A stretch of 64,000 nucleotides of DNA from Gammaproteobacteria bacterium (GTDB lineage: Bacteria; Pseudomonadota; Gammaproteobacteria; Pseudomonadales; Porticoccaceae), in NCBI GenBank assembly GCA_018069465.1, contig JAGPUW010000004.1:62001-126000 (forward strand), given 5' to 3'. A model generated the notes under the pieces. The model saw only the letters and a list, made by a program, of their open reading frames with translations, did no database searches and was not told the DNA's origin. Below, one piece after another: positions 28,536-39,910 of the stretch (position 1 is its first letter; each line of letters begins with the position of its first letter). The translations under genes and the position numbers were made by a program.

Positions 28536-31500
28536 TTATTCCGGGCGGGCTCGAGTCGTGGCCAACAAGCCACTCAAGGACGCGGACTTCGGTTTCACCA
28601 TCCAAAATTTAGCCACATAATCGCCGAAGTCATTCAATAGGGTCGCACCCCACTCACTGCCCGTCGCCTCGACAAACCCCTCTATCACCTCGCGCAGATA
28701 ATGGCGGTGATTCTCCAGAGGCTCTGTCGTAATGCGACTCAATTCAACCAGCTCCATATTGACCCGGTCATAAAACTTGTTTTCCATATCCAGTACATAG
28801 GCAAAGCCACCAGTCATTCCGGCGCCAAAGTTATAACCCGTCGGCCCGAGAATGGTGACTACGCCACCGGTCATATATTCACAGCAGTGGTCTCCCGCGC
28901 CTTCGACAACAGCTTGAGCCCCCGAGTTACGGACGGCGAAACGCTCACCCGCACAGCCCGATGCAAACAAGCGACCACCCGTCGCACCGTACAAACAGGT
29001 GTTACCCATGATGGGGGTTTTATTACTGGAAAACTGGCTACCCAGTGGTGGCGTGAGAACGATTTTGCCCCCTGCCATGCCTTTGCCAACATAATCATTG
29101 GCATCACCGTCGAGATAAATATCCAGGCCCCCGGCATTCCAGGCACCCAGCGACTGCCCGGCAACACCGCTCAAACGCAACTCAAGCGGTGTCGCAGCCA
29201 TGCCCTGATTGCCGTGGCGACGGGCAATTTCTCCGCTCAAACGTGCACCAATAGAGCGATCACAGTTCGACACCTGATATTCGAAACGTCCGCCAGATTG
29301 CGCATCGATGGCAGGCAACATGTCTGCCACCATTTTCTCGGCTAACAGGCCTTCATCCCAGGGGATATTTCTGTCCTGCTGACAATACTGAGGCTTCGAC
29401 TCTAAAAATGCATCCGTGTGAACGATGGGTGCTAAATCCAGCCGACTTTGGCGCGCAGTAACACCGGGCAATAATTCGAGTAAATCAACACGGCCGATCA
29501 ACTCTTGCAAAGACGCCACACCGAGAACAGCCAACCACTCACGCGTTTCTTCAGCAACGAAGAGGAAAAAATTCTTCGCCATTTCAACGGTGCCTTTATA
29601 GTAGCCGTCGCGCAAGGCCTGATTCTGGGTAGCAACCCCCGTCGCACAGTTATTCAAATGGCAGATGCGCAGATATTTGCAACCCAGGGCTACCATCGGT
29701 GCTGTACCGAAGCCAAAGCTTTCAGCACCTAAAATAGCCGCTTTAACCACGTCGAGACCGGTTTTCAGCCCGCCATCCGCCTGTACGCGCACTTTGTCCC
29801 GCAGGTCATTGGCGCGCAGGGTTTGGTGAGTCTCGGCGAGGCCAAGCTCCCAGGGCGAACCCGCATAGCGAATCGAGGTCAATGGACTTGCCGCCGTACC
29901 ACCGTCATAACCGGAGATGGTGATCATGTCCGCATAAGCCTTCGCCACACCGGCAGCGATAGTGCCGACACCAGGGCGAGACACCAACTTAACGGATATC
30001 AGTGCCTTTGGATTGACCTGCTTCAAGTCGAAAATTAACTGAGCGAGATCTTCAATTGAGTAAATATCGTGGTGGGGCGGCGGTGAAATCAAGGTCACAC
30101 CCGGTACAGAGAAGCGCAAAGAGGCAATTAATTGATTGACCTTGCCGCCGGGCAATTGACCACCCTCACCAGGCTTAGCACCCTGAGCTACCTTGATCTG
30201 AATAACCTCGGCATTGACTAAATAATGCGGGGTAACCCCAAAGCGGCCAGAGGCGACTTGTTTGATTTTCGAGCTTTTCAGTGTGCCGTAGCGGATGGGG
30301 TCTTCGCCACCTTCGCCAGAATTGGAGCGTCCGCCAAGGCTATTCATCGCCTCGGCCAGCGCTTCGTGGGCCTCTGGGGACAGGGCGCCAAGGGACATGC
30401 CCGCCGAATCAAAGCGCTTTACGATGCTGCTGGCCGACTCTACGGTATCCAACTCGATACTAGCGCCATCGGTTTTTAGCGCCATCATGTCACGCAATGA
30501 AGATATCGGCCGCTGGTTAACCACGTCGGCATAAGCGCGCCAGTCGGTGTAGTCACCACTGCGCACAACCTTGTGCAGCGCCTGCACCACATCCGGGTTA
30601 AAGGCGTGATACTCCTGACCGTGAATATATTTCAACAAACCACCAGGAGCGATGGGTTTGCGCGCCAGCCAGGCCTTATCGGCCAGCGCTTGCTGGTCCT
30701 CTTCGAAATCGGCAAAGTTTGCACCCTGAATGCGACTGACAATACCGGGGAAACATAGATCCACCACATCACCACACAGGCCCACCGCTTCAAACAAAAC
30801 AGCGCCACGGTAGGAGGTGATGGTTGAAATGCCCATCTTAGACAGGATTTTCATTAAGCCTTTATTAATGCCACGGCGATAATTTTTAAAGGCTGCATCA
30901 ACACTACTGCTCAGCTCACCACTTTCAATCATGTCGCAAAGTACGTGGAAGCTGAGGTAAGGGTAAACAGCGGAGGCACCGCAGCCAATTAAAGCGGCTA
31001 TTTGGTGGGAGTCGCGAGCACTACCGGTGCTGGCAATAATGTTGGCATCGCAGCGTAGCTCAGTCTTAATCAGGTGATTGTGGACGGCACCAACGGCAAA
31101 CAACATGTGCATGGGCAGTTTATTCTCGACAATATCGTGATCAGACAAGATACAAATCACCTTGCCGCCGCGCACTGCCTGCTCCACCTCGACACACAGA
31201 TCAATAATCGCCTGGCGTAAATTTTTCTTCTCAGGATCGTAATTCAGATCGAACTTTTGTACCGGAAAAGCCGCGTGGTCGTTATATTTCAGCGCATAGT
31301 ATTTACGCGGCGACAACACGGGACTGTTGAGATTAATGCGAATTGCGTGATCTGCATCCTGCTCAAATATATTGAGTTCTTTACCCAGCTGGGTACTCAG
31401 CGACATCGCGATGGCTTCGCGCAGGGGGTCGATAGGGGGGTTGGTAACCTGGGCAAATTGCTGGCGAAAGTAGTCGAATAGACTGCGATTTTGCTGGGAT

Positions 31501-32993
31501 AGCACGGCCAGTGGTGAGTCATCACCCATTGAAGCTGTTGCTTCCTGCCCGCTCTCGGCAAGCGGCGTCATCACCTGATTGCGATCTTCAAAGGACACGC
31601 CATAGAGCTTCATATAGGTATTGATTTGCTGGCGAGTCAGACTGCCTTCGAGCTCAATACCATCTTCATCCATGGTCGATTCAATAGCACGAACGCCGGC
31701 CTTCAACCATTTTTTGTAGGGCAATTCACGAGAGAGGCGATGATCGATCTCCTCTCGAGTTTCAATCAAACCTTCGACAACATCGATAGACAACATGTCA
31801 CCCGGCCCAAGACGCCCTTTGGCAACGACATTTTCCGGCTCGTAGTCGTAGACACCAACTTCCGAGGCAACGGTGATAATGTCATCGTCGGTTAGCACCC
31901 AGCGCGAAGGCCGTAAGCCGTTGCGGTCGAGAGCACAGATCGCGTAGCGTCCATCGGTTATCACCAGGCCGGCGGGACCATCCCAGGGCTCCATATGCAT
32001 GGACTGGTATTCAAAAAAAGCGCGCTCGCTGGGGTCGCTATCTTGAACATTGTTCCAGGCCGGTGGAATCAACAAACGCACCGCCCGGTGCAAAGGCATG
32101 CCGCCTATCGCCAGCACCTCCAGCATATTATCGAGGCTTGAAGAGTCTGAGCCCGTGCGATTAACCAGCGGCACTACGTCGTTAAGGTCGGGCAAGAGCG
32201 GCGATTTGAACTTGGGTGTTCTGGCAACGGACCAGTTTCTGTTGCCCAAAATGGTATTAATTTCACCGTTGTGGGCCAACATGCGAAACGGCTGGGCCAG
32301 CGGCCATTTGGGCAGGGTGTTGGTCGAAAAGCGCTGGTGGAAGACGCAAATTGCTGTCTCCAAACGCGGGTCTGAGAGGTCTTTATAAAAATGCGGCAGA
32401 TCCACCGGCATCATCAGACCTTTATAACTCACCACTGTTGCCGAAAAACTGGCGATGTAAAAAGATTTGTCCTCTGCGAGCCGGTTTTCAATGTGTCGGC
32501 GAGCGACGAATAATCTGGCGTCAAACTGCTTATCCGCCATACCCTCAGGGGCCGCAATAAACAGGTGCTCGATAGCGGGCAGTGTTTCCAAGGCGATGGG
32601 GCCGAGACACGCAGGATCAGTTGGCACCTCTCTCCAGCCAGCCAGCACCAGACCCTGGCGCGCCAATTCATCAGCGACCACAAGCTTTGACTGTGCTCGA
32701 CAATCGGCATCCTGACTGAGCATCATCACGCCGACGGCGTATAACGCTGGCAAAATCGTCGCGCAAGCCTCTTCAGCCACACTGCGAAAAAAGGCATCCG
32801 GTTTCTGAATTAACAGACCACAACCATCACCCGTTTTACCATCGGCAGCGATACCGCCCCGGTGGGTCATGCAAGTTAACGCCTCTATTGCGGTCTGCAG
32901 CAAACGGTGACTACCAACACCCTTGGTGTGAGCAATCAGACCAAAGCCGCAGTTATCGCGAAACTCATCCAAACGATACAAGCCGTTCGCCAT
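28536..32993 (-). CDS. gltB: Glutamate synthase (NADPH) large subunit
   Basis: 1485 residues, the normal size. After a short propeptide ([14 protein letters not shown]) comes the nucleophile Cys15 of the glutamine amidotransferase domain (CGFGLIAH), followed by the central domain, the FMN-binding barrel ([29 protein letters not shown]), the 3Fe-4S cysteines in [12 protein letters not shown] and the C-terminal beta-helix. It makes two glutamates from glutamine and 2-oxoglutarate with gltD. A terminator-like hairpin stands in the 122-nt leader after aroB, so it may also have its own promoter there. Nitrogen-related genes also occur at 59.6-61.8 kb. Confidence 0.97.
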   Translation of the reverse strand: MANGLYRLDEFRDNCGFGLIAHTKGVGSHRLLQTAIEALTCMTHRGGIAADGKTGDGCGLLIQKPDAFFRSVAEEACATILPALYAVGVMMLSQDADCRAQSKLVVADELARQGLVLAGWREVPTDPACLGPIALETLPAIEHLFIAAPEGMADKQFDARLFVARRHIENRLAEDKSFYIASFSATVVSYKGLMMPVDLPHFYKDLSDPRLETAICVFHQRFSTNTLPKWPLAQPFRMLAHNGEINTILGNRNWSVARTPKFKSPLLPDLNDVVPLVNRTGSDSSSLDNMLEVLAIGGMPLHRAVRLLIPPAWNNVQDSDPSERAFFEYQSMHMEPWDGPAGLVITDGRYAICALDRNGLRPSRWVLTDDDIITVASEVGVYDYEPENVVAKGRLGPGDMLSIDVVEGLIETREEIDHRLSRELPYKKWLKAGVRAIESTMDEDGIELEGSLTRQQINTYMKLYGVSFEDRNQVMTPLAESGQEATASMGDDSPLAVLSQQNRSLFDYFRQQFAQVTNPPIDPLREAIAMSLSTQLGKELNIFEQDADHAIRINLNSPVLSPRKYYALKYNDHAAFPVQKFDLNYDPEKKNLRQAIIDLCVEVEQAVRGGKVICILSDHDIVENKLPMHMLFAVGAVHNHLIKTELRCDANIIASTGSARDSHQIAALIGCGASAVYPYLSFHVLCDMIESGELSSSVDAAFKNYRRGINKGLMKILSKMGISTITSYRGAVLFEAVGLCGDVVDLCFPGIVSRIQGANFADFEEDQQALADKAWLARKPIAPGGLLKYIHGQEYHAFNPDVVQALHKVVRSGDYTDWRAYADVVNQRPISSLRDMMALKTDGASIELDTVESASSIVKRFDSAGMSLGALSPEAHEALAEAMNSLGGRSNSGEGGEDPIRYGTLKSSKIKQVASGRFGVTPHYLVNAEVIQIKVAQGAKPGEGGQLPGGKVNQLIASLRFSVPGVTLISPPPHHDIYSIEDLAQLIFDLKQVNPKALISVKLVSRPGVGTIAAGVAKAYADMITISGYDGGTAASPLTSIRYAGSPWELGLAETHQTLRANDLRDKVRVQADGGLKTGLDVVKAAILGAESFGFGTAPMVALGCKYLRICHLNNCATGVATQNQALRDGYYKGTVEMAKNFFLFVAEETREWLAVLGVASLQELIGRVDLLELLPGVTARQSRLDLAPIVHTDAFLESKPQYCQQDRNIPWDEGLLAEKMVADMLPAIDAQSGGRFEYQVSNCDRSIGARLSGEIARRHGNQGMAATPLELRLSGVAGQSLGAWNAGGLDIYLDGDANDYVGKGMAGGKIVLTPPLGSQFSSNKTPIMGNTCLYGATGGRLFASGCAGERFAVRNSGAQAVVEGAGDHCCEYMTGGVVTILGPTGYNFGAGMTGGFAYVLDMENKFYDRVNMELVELSRITTEPLENHRHYLREVIEGFVEATGSEWGATLLNDFGDYVAKFWMVKPKSASLSGLLATTRARPE

Positions 32994-33027
32994 AAAAAAC
33001 TCTTTTATAACAGTGAATTAGAAAGAA

Positions 33028-33053
33028 AACCCCCTTCAAGAATCAAGGGGGTT
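33028..33053 (-). terminator. Terminator or attenuator between aroB and gltB
   Basis: AACCCCCTT (33028-33036) pairs perfectly with AAGGGGGTT (33045-33053), followed on the minus strand by a U-rich stretch. It lies 60 nt past the aroB stop and 35 nt before gltB, so it can end the pil-aro transcript or modulate read-through. Confidence 0.7.
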
Positions 33054-33115
33054 CGCACAAAAGGGGGAGGTATTTTACACGTCAAATCGCGAGGGGACAA
33101 ACATGTCGTGCGTAT

Positions 33116-34180
33116 TCAACTTCCGGATAAAGTTTCCATCAATAAGCCAGAGCCATAATCAGCGGTGATTACCGCTTTACCAAGGTGCTGAAGAAGCACC
33201 AGGCGAATCTGACCGCCCAGTGCTTTTTTGTCAACTGACATCAAGGCCAGAAACTGCTCCGCTGTAATCTTCGGCGGCGCAATCGGCAAGCCAGCTTGAG
33301 CAAGCAAGCTGGCAACTCGAGATAACTCAGCATTCGATATCCATCCCAGTCGCATTGACAGATCAGCAGCCATGTACATACCTGCCGCCACCGCTTCACC
33401 ATGCAACCATTGCCCATAACCCTGGTGGGTCTCAATGGCGTGACCGAAAGTATGGCCAAGGTTAAGAATTGCCCGCAGTCCGCCCTCACGCTCATCTTCA
33501 CTCACAACTCGTGCTTTCAAGCGGCAGGAGTGCTCAATAGCGTACAACACCGCATCATTTTCTCTGGCCAATAAACGAGGCATATGCTCCTCGAGCCAAA
33601 TAAAGAAATCCAGGTCAGTAATAAGCCCATACTTTATGACTTCAGCCAGACCGGCACAGTACTCACGCTCAGGCAGAGATTGCAGGGTTTCAATATCAAT
33701 TAATACACATTGAGGCTGATGGAAAGCGCCAATCATATTTTTCCCGAGGGCGTGATTAACTGCCGTTTTACCACCGACCGAAGAATCAACTTGAGCCAAC
33801 AAGGTGGTCGGTATCTGGATAAAATTAACACCCCTCTGGTAACAAGCAGCAGCAAAACCGGTCATATCACCGACCACTCCGCCGCCCAATGCAATAAGAG
33901 TGGTAGAACGATCGTGCCGGTTCCCCAGCAGGGCATCAAAAATCGTATTGAGAGTATCTAAGGTTTTATATTGCTCACCATCGGGCAACACTATTGAGTC
34001 AAGCACTCGAGTATCAAGGCTTGCCTGCAATTTATCCAGATAAAGGGGCGCAATCGTTTCGTTGGTGACAATCAAAACTTGATCACCACTAATATAGGGA
34101 GCCAGGACACTGGCATTCAAACCACAGCCGATCATGATAGGGTAGCTGCGCTCACCGAGCTCAACGTTTAATAAATTCAT
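33116..34180 (-). CDS. aroB: 3-Dehydroquinate synthase
   Basis: 354 residues. NAD-site segments [11 protein letters not shown] and [13 protein letters not shown], the ligands in RDxxS-like stretches ([13 protein letters not shown]) and metal-binding [19 protein letters not shown] and [10 protein letters not shown] are all present. It makes 3-dehydroquinate from DAHP, the second step of the shikimate pathway. It follows aroK by 76 nt in the common aroKB order and is read as part of the pilMNOPQ-aroKB run. Confidence 0.97.
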   Translation of the reverse strand: MNLLNVELGERSYPIMIGCGLNASVLAPYISGDQVLIVTNETIAPLYLDKLQASLDTRVLDSIVLPDGEQYKTLDTLNTIFDALLGNRHDRSTTLIALGGGVVGDMTGFAAACYQRGVNFIQIPTTLLAQVDSSVGGKTAVNHALGKNMIGAFHQPQCVLIDIETLQSLPEREYCAGLAEVIKYGLITDLDFFIWLEEHMPRLLARENDAVLYAIEHSCRLKARVVSEDEREGGLRAILNLGHTFGHAIETHQGYGQWLHGEAVAAGMYMAADLSMRLGWISNAELSRVASLLAQAGLPIAPPKITAEQFLALMSVDKKALGGQIRLVLLQHLGKAVITADYGSGLLMETLSGS

Positions 34181-34256
34181 TGGTTAAAAACTGGAGGCGA
34201 AGGCCGGCGATTTTAACACACCTACAAGCATTGGATAATGCCTATAGGGCTTTGGC

Positions 34257-34778
34257 CTAATCCGCCTGTTGAATCAACGAAACGATCTCTTGCGCTGCCA
34301 CTGCAGGTGTTTTCCTGTGCCCATCAAAAATAATATCGGCTACTTCCCTGTAGAGGGGCTCCCGCTCCCGAACAATATCTTCGATCACGGCCTTCCTATC
34401 CTCCACCTGCAACAAGGGCCTTTTCGTATCCTGCTGCATTCTGCTGATCAGTATTTGAGGAGCAACGGCAAGAAACACAACAGTGCCGCTACATTTTAGC
34501 AGCGCCCTGTTTTCGGCACTTAAAACCACGCCGCCACCCGTAGCAAGCACGATATTATTACCGGCAACTAGATCCTTGAGCATGGCAGACTCTCGCTTGC
34601 GAAAACCCTCCTCTCCTTCAACATCGAATATCCAGGAAATTTCTGCACCGCAGCGTTGTTCTATCTCCAAATCCAGATCGACAAAAGACTTACCAAGCAA
34701 ACGGGCCAGATGTCGGCCAATGGTTGTTTTACCCGCACCCATCGGCCCAACAAGAAATATTGATGCTAACTCTCTCAT
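34257..34778 (-). CDS. aroK: Shikimate kinase
   Basis: 173 residues with Walker A GPMGAGKTT, shikimate-binding DLDLEIE and ATGGGVV, EEGFRKRE, and the lid arginine in KRPLL. It phosphorylates shikimate with ATP. Its ATG overlaps the pilQ stop codon (ATGA, 34775-34778), tying aromatic synthesis to the pilus operon, an arrangement conserved in many gammaproteobacteria. Confidence 0.97.
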   Translation of the reverse strand: MRELASIFLVGPMGAGKTTIGRHLARLLGKSFVDLDLEIEQRCGAEISWIFDVEGEEGFRKRESAMLKDLVAGNNIVLATGGGVVLSAENRALLKCSGTVVFLAVAPQILISRMQQDTKRPLLQVEDRKAVIEDIVREREPLYREVADIIFDGHRKTPAVAAQEIVSLIQQAD

Positions 34779-36952
34779 TGATCGAGCAAGGGATCGCTAA
34801 CAATTCGCGGCGTTATAAAGATCAAAATCTCGCGCTTGGTACTGTTTGAAATCGTTTTTCGAAACAGCTTGCCAATATAAGGGATATCACCCAGCACCGG
34901 TACTTTCTCCACACCGTTCACTTCTTCCATTTGGAAAATGCCGCCGAGCACGAGCGTCTGACCATCCCCAACCAAAACCTGGGTTTTGACCTCAGTAACG
35001 TCAATAGTCGGCTCACTACCGCCCGATGAGGTCGGCACAATCTCACCGATAGTATCCTGGTTAATAATCAAATCCATAATCACACGGTTATCGGGCGTAA
35101 TTTGTGGCGTCACATCCAGCTTCAATACAGCCTCTCTAAACTCAATATCTGTTTCACCGCTGGAGGTGCCTGACTCGTAGGCAATTTCACTACCTGCCTT
35201 AATAGTTGCCTGTTGCTTATCACCTGTAAGCACTTTGGGCTGGGAAATGATTTCGCCAAAACCATCATTTTCAAGTGCGCTCAACTCAAGATCGATAAAG
35301 GTATTATCTTTTAACAAGCCGAGTGCAAGACTACCAGCGGGATTACTCACGCCTAAATCCACACCTAGCGACTCACTAAGATCCAATGCCCCCGTGCCGC
35401 CAAAGAATTCCGCAGGGGAACCCGGGTCGCTATCCAAAATACCCCTTGACCCGCCGAACTCAAATATATCGTCACCTGGAGTTCTTACTCCTGCTACACC
35501 CCAGCGCACACCGACTTCCTTTCTAAAATCTGTACTGGCGATGATTATTCTTGCTTCAATTTCCACCTGCCTGATGGGAATATCAATTTGCTTGACCAGG
35601 CGAAGGAATTCATCCACCTTATCTTGCACATCGGTCAATATAATGGTGTTTGTTCTTTCATCGACAATGGCGCTACCGCGTACAGACAAAATGCTAGATG
35701 TTGCATTTTCGTCATCATTACCGCCACCGCCCCCACCATCGCTTTCATCAGCATTGAACAAGTCAAATAGCTCTCTTGCATCAGCGTATTTAATTCGCAC
35801 AAACTCTGTCACAAGTGGTGCCAACTCTACCAACTGTTTATTAGCTTCAACCTGAAGTCGCTCTCGCTCGGCTATTTCAACAGCTGGGGCAACGAGAAGG
35901 ACATTACCCTCTTGTCGTTTATCCAGGCCCTTGGACTTCAAAACAATTTCGAGTGCTTGATCCCAAGGGACATTTTGTAGCCTCAAAGTAATATTGCCGA
36001 CAACCGTATCACTAGCCACCAAGTTGAGGTCGGTAAAATCAGCGATCAACTGCAACACAGATCTGACCTCAATATCCTGAAAGTTCAGCGATAGTTTTTC
36101 ACCGGTATATTCAAAACGAGACTTTCTTTCTTCGACCTCGGCATCCGTAGGCCGCTTCACGCTAACCACATACTGATCGTCCGCCTGATAAGCCAAATAG
36201 TCATATTCACCTGCTGAAGCGATGACAATTTTTGTGGTAGTGCCATCCGTTTGACTATCGATTGTTTTTATTGGTGTTGCAAAATCGATCACATCCAGCT
36301 TCCGGTTTAAGGCTTCCGGCAAACCCGTGCGATAAAAGCTAAGAACTATATTCGTTCCAACCTGACTGACATCAACAGTTGTATTTGAATCTGCCAAGCC
36401 TACCGAAACCAGGCCCTCCCCATTTTCACCACGGCGGAAGTCCACATCTGTTATCGCATTACCCGAAGCAGCCACCGCACCCTGACTAACTCTACTGCCA
36501 GATACGCCGACTAACTGCTTACTAACTTTTTCCACTGACTCGCCACCCGAAGCCCCAATAAGCAGACTTATACCATCGTCAGCCTGAACTGTTTCAAAAC
36601 TAACAGATTCCTGCAGGTTAACAATAAGGCGAGTTTTTCCACCAGCGCTAAGGACTACTACGCTCTGGGCGTTATCGAAAGCCAAAGGGTATTTCTTTTT
36701 TTCAAGCTTGCTCGAAGTATCTTCAAACTCAAGGACAATACGAGCGGGAGAGTCTATTGCGTAACTTTTTGGCTCTGGCAAACCGCTGGCAGCGCCGAGC
36801 TTAATTTCAAACCGCCCCCCAGGCAGAGCCGAAAAACTAATATCATCAACAGTCGCTGTTTCTGCAAAAGCCGCCTGAAACAGGATCAAGCTTGATATAA
36901 CCGCCACCACAGTCTTTGACACTAGCCCTGTCAGCTGCTTGATAAGATTCAT
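34775..36952 (-). CDS. pilQ: Type IV pilus secretin
   Basis: About 725 residues. A signal peptide (cleavage after FQAAFA) leads to AMIN domains, the STN-like domain (LSLNFQDIEVRSVLQLIADF), a secretin N-domain interrupted by an acidic glycine-rich linker (DESDGGGGGGNDDE) and the C-terminal secretin domain ending in VPVLGDIPYIGKLFR. It forms the outer-membrane pore for the pilus fibre and for DNA uptake. The start is ambiguous: ATG 36952 has GAGGAG with 6-nt spacing and gives a normal signal peptide, while ATG 36976 overlaps the pilP stop and also has GGGGAG. I prefer 36952. Confidence 0.95.
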   Translation of the reverse strand: MNLIKQLTGLVSKTVVAVISSLILFQAAFAETATVDDISFSALPGGRFEIKLGAASGLPEPKSYAIDSPARIVLEFEDTSSKLEKKKYPLAFDNAQSVVVLSAGGKTRLIVNLQESVSFETVQADDGISLLIGASGGESVEKVSKQLVGVSGSRVSQGAVAASGNAITDVDFRRGENGEGLVSVGLADSNTTVDVSQVGTNIVLSFYRTGLPEALNRKLDVIDFATPIKTIDSQTDGTTTKIVIASAGEYDYLAYQADDQYVVSVKRPTDAEVEERKSRFEYTGEKLSLNFQDIEVRSVLQLIADFTDLNLVASDTVVGNITLRLQNVPWDQALEIVLKSKGLDKRQEGNVLLVAPAVEIAERERLQVEANKQLVELAPLVTEFVRIKYADARELFDLFNADESDGGGGGGNDDENATSSILSVRGSAIVDERTNTIILTDVQDKVDEFLRLVKQIDIPIRQVEIEARIIIASTDFRKEVGVRWGVAGVRTPGDDIFEFGGSRGILDSDPGSPAEFFGGTGALDLSESLGVDLGVSNPAGSLALGLLKDNTFIDLELSALENDGFGEIISQPKVLTGDKQQATIKAGSEIAYESGTSSGETDIEFREAVLKLDVTPQITPDNRVIMDLIINQDTIGEIVPTSSGGSEPTIDVTEVKTQVLVGDGQTLVLGGIFQMEEVNGVEKVPVLGDIPYIGKLFRKTISNSTKREILIFITPRIVSDPLLDQ

Positions 36953-36975
36953 TCCTAACTCCTCAACATTTCTCA

Positions 36976-37512
36976 TTAATTGCTCCCCTTGAGGGCCAAC
37001 GTTCTAGGTCGTTCTACCCAGCCACCTTTCCCATCAGGGACAATTTCTAGCACTTCCATTCTTGTATCCGAGACACCGGTAATTTTGCCGTGGTTTTTAC
37101 CCAGGTAGTTGCCAATGGTTATTCTATGCACACCACCCTCACCATCATCGACCAGTGACCAGGCTGTACCGCCTTGATCAAGCACTCCCACCAATGAAAA
37201 CGACGAAAAATTAAACCCTTCAAGGTATTCTTTTTTACGGTTTTCATCAGGCTCCACAGCCAACCTGCCTGAAGAGTCTTCTTTCGCTATCGCTGACAAA
37301 GGCATATCAAAAGGACTGCGCAAGGCGATGGCACTGTAGCGAAACGTTTGATAGGGCCGAAAGGTCGGTAGTGGTTCTATCTCACCAACAGGCTGACTTT
37401 TAGCGCCCTCCATAAACAGCTGCAAGTCCTTATGCTGATTATCCCCGCAACCGGCGATCAGCCCAAATGCCAATGTTAGCGTTACCGCTCTTACTATAAT
37501 ACCGGTATCCAT
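36976..37512 (-). CDS. pilP: Type IV pilus assembly lipoprotein
   Basis: 178 residues. A signal peptide with lipobox FGLIAGC places it as an inner-membrane lipoprotein facing the periplasm. The rest has the PilP pattern: a proline-rich linker (EPLPTFRPYQTF), RSPFD and a C-terminal beta domain with RITIGNYLGKNHGKI. PilP joins PilN/PilO to the PilQ secretin. ATG at 37512 with AGGAAG 7 nt upstream is chosen. A TTG two codons earlier is less likely. The pilO stop lies within this region, so the genes nearly abut. Confidence 0.94.
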   Translation of the reverse strand: MDTGIIVRAVTLTLAFGLIAGCGDNQHKDLQLFMEGAKSQPVGEIEPLPTFRPYQTFRYSAIALRSPFDMPLSAIAKEDSSGRLAVEPDENRKKEYLEGFNFSSFSLVGVLDQGGTAWSLVDDGEGGVHRITIGNYLGKNHGKITGVSDTRMEVLEIVPDGKGGWVERPRTLALKGSN

Positions 37513-37514
37513 TT

Positions 37515-38126
37515 TCAATCTTCCTGACCTTTATATCGATAGGTTTTCGCTTCAACTTCAAAGACAAGCCGATTTCCTTCTTTATTCGCTTTCATCGAAT
37601 AATTATGCAAAGTGACAATCCTTGGCAAGCCGGCAACACCACTAACAAAGGTTCCAACATCATGATAGCCACCCTCTGCAACAATTTTAATGGGCAACTC
37701 GACATAAAACTCTTCCGCTTGTTCTGGCTGTAGAGAAATGGTCTTGATTTCCAAGCTACTGCCATAACCAATTTCAGTAATATCCTCCAGTAAACCGGGT
37801 ACCTCGGTATCACCAGGCAACTGAGCTAGCAATGTTCCGAACGACTCTTCAACCTCAATCATCTGCTGGCGATAAGCCTCGAGGTTTGCAGCCTCAAATG
37901 CCTTTTCTTGATAAGTCTTGCGCAATGAAGTTTCTTTTGCGGCAACCGACTCCAGGCTTAGATATAAATCCTTAACGTGGAAAAAATAGCCCAGCACAAC
38001 AATCAGAATAAATGCCGCACTACAAAGCAAGGCCTTAAAAAGAATAGGCCAAACCCCGATATTCTGATATTCCAGCTCGGAGATCTCCAGCTTGGCTAGC
38101 TGGAACCCTTTATTTTGATTGGCCAC
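37515..38126 (-). CDS. pilO: Type IV pilus inner-membrane protein PilO
   Basis: About 203 residues with one transmembrane helix (~residues 25-48, LCSAAFILIVVLGYFF), a coiled coil (~55-85) and a ferredoxin-like periplasmic domain with YHDVGTFVSGVAGLPRIVTLHN typical of PilO. It pairs with PilN to form the alignment complex. A GTG at 38126 is preceded by AGGGGG with 6-nt spacing and begins right after the pilN stop. The ATG at 38159 would overlap pilN by 32 nt and has no ribosome site, so GTG is preferred. Confidence 0.93.
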   Translation of the reverse strand: MANQNKGFQLAKLEISELEYQNIGVWPILFKALLCSAAFILIVVLGYFFHVKDLYLSLESVAAKETSLRKTYQEKAFEAANLEAYRQQMIEVEESFGTLLAQLPGDTEVPGLLEDITEIGYGSSLEIKTISLQPEQAEEFYVELPIKIVAEGGYHDVGTFVSGVAGLPRIVTLHNYSMKANKEGNRLVFEVEAKTYRYKGQED

Positions 38127-38127
38127 C

Positions 38128-38703
38128 TTAAACCCCCTCACCTTCAATTTTGTCTTCATCTGAAGTCATATCCAGCCTGACCTGGAGTTCGAAACGACTC
38201 CCCTGCTCACCGAGCGTATCATCCGCTTCAACCTTGGTCAGGTTGGGCTCTTTGAATCGATCGGAGGTATCGAGCTGACGCATCAATGTCGAAATCCGAT
38301 TGTTTGATTCGGCAAACCCGACCAATGCCACATTGTCACCAACACGCTTTACCTCAACAAAGAACACCCCGCTTGGAACCGAACGCACAAACTCATCAAA
38401 CACTTTGACGACGCCTGGGCGATTCCCTTGCAGAGCCTTAATAACCTCCATTCGCTCAAGAACTTGCTGGCGACGCAACTTGAGCTCTTTGATTTCCTTA
38501 ACCTTCTCGTCAAGCACCGCTATTTCGCGCTTTAGCAAATCATTTCTATCATTCTGCCCGTCGATTTGCCAATTGACCCAATAACCCCAGAGAACCGCCA
38601 AAAGTAGCGCAACAGCAGCCACCATCCCGAGAACAATCAAAAATTCTTTCTTTTTTTCCTGCCGCTGGATTTCTCGCCAGGGAAGTAGATTTACGTTCGC
38701 CAT
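38128..38703 (-). CDS. pilN: Type IV pilus inner-membrane protein PilN
   Basis: 191 residues. The N-terminal ANVNLLPWRE is the conserved motif by which PilN's cytoplasmic tail binds PilM. One transmembrane helix (FLIVLGMVAAVALLLAVLWGYW), a charged coiled coil (~50-80) and a periplasmic ferredoxin-like domain (RSVPSGVFFVEVKR) follow. The pilM stop is 2 nt upstream, a tight spacing that suggests translational coupling. Confidence 0.95.
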   Translation of the reverse strand: MANVNLLPWREIQRQEKKKEFLIVLGMVAAVALLLAVLWGYWVNWQIDGQNDRNDLLKREIAVLDEKVKEIKELKLRRQQVLERMEVIKALQGNRPGVVKVFDEFVRSVPSGVFFVEVKRVGDNVALVGFAESNNRISTLMRQLDTSDRFKEPNLTKVEADDTLGEQGSRFELQVRLDMTSDEDKIEGEGV

Positions 38704-38705
38704 AG

Positions 38706-39782
<1,077 letters not shown>

Positions 39783-39871
39783 TTAATCCCTGCAGTTAGG
39801 CAAAATTAAAAACACTATACTTTTATTTACAGTTCAAAATTTTCAAGTACAAATTATTGGGCGCTTACCAC

Positions 39872-39877
39872 TATAAT
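39872..39877 (+). promoter_or_regulatory. -10 element for ponA
   Basis: A perfect TATAAT lies 33 nt before the ATG at 39911. No convincing -35 hexamer is seen at 17 nt spacing, so the promoter would be weak or activator-dependent. Its position argues that the ponA start cannot be the in-frame TTG further upstream. Confidence 0.5.
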
Positions 39878-39910
39878 GATGAGCCACCACAAGCCAGCCA
39901 GCCTAAATTG

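Noticed and set aside
35235-35855. 206-codon plus-strand frame
   Set aside because: Antisense to pilQ. Low-complexity Ser/Leu/Pro content typical of a reversed coding frame.
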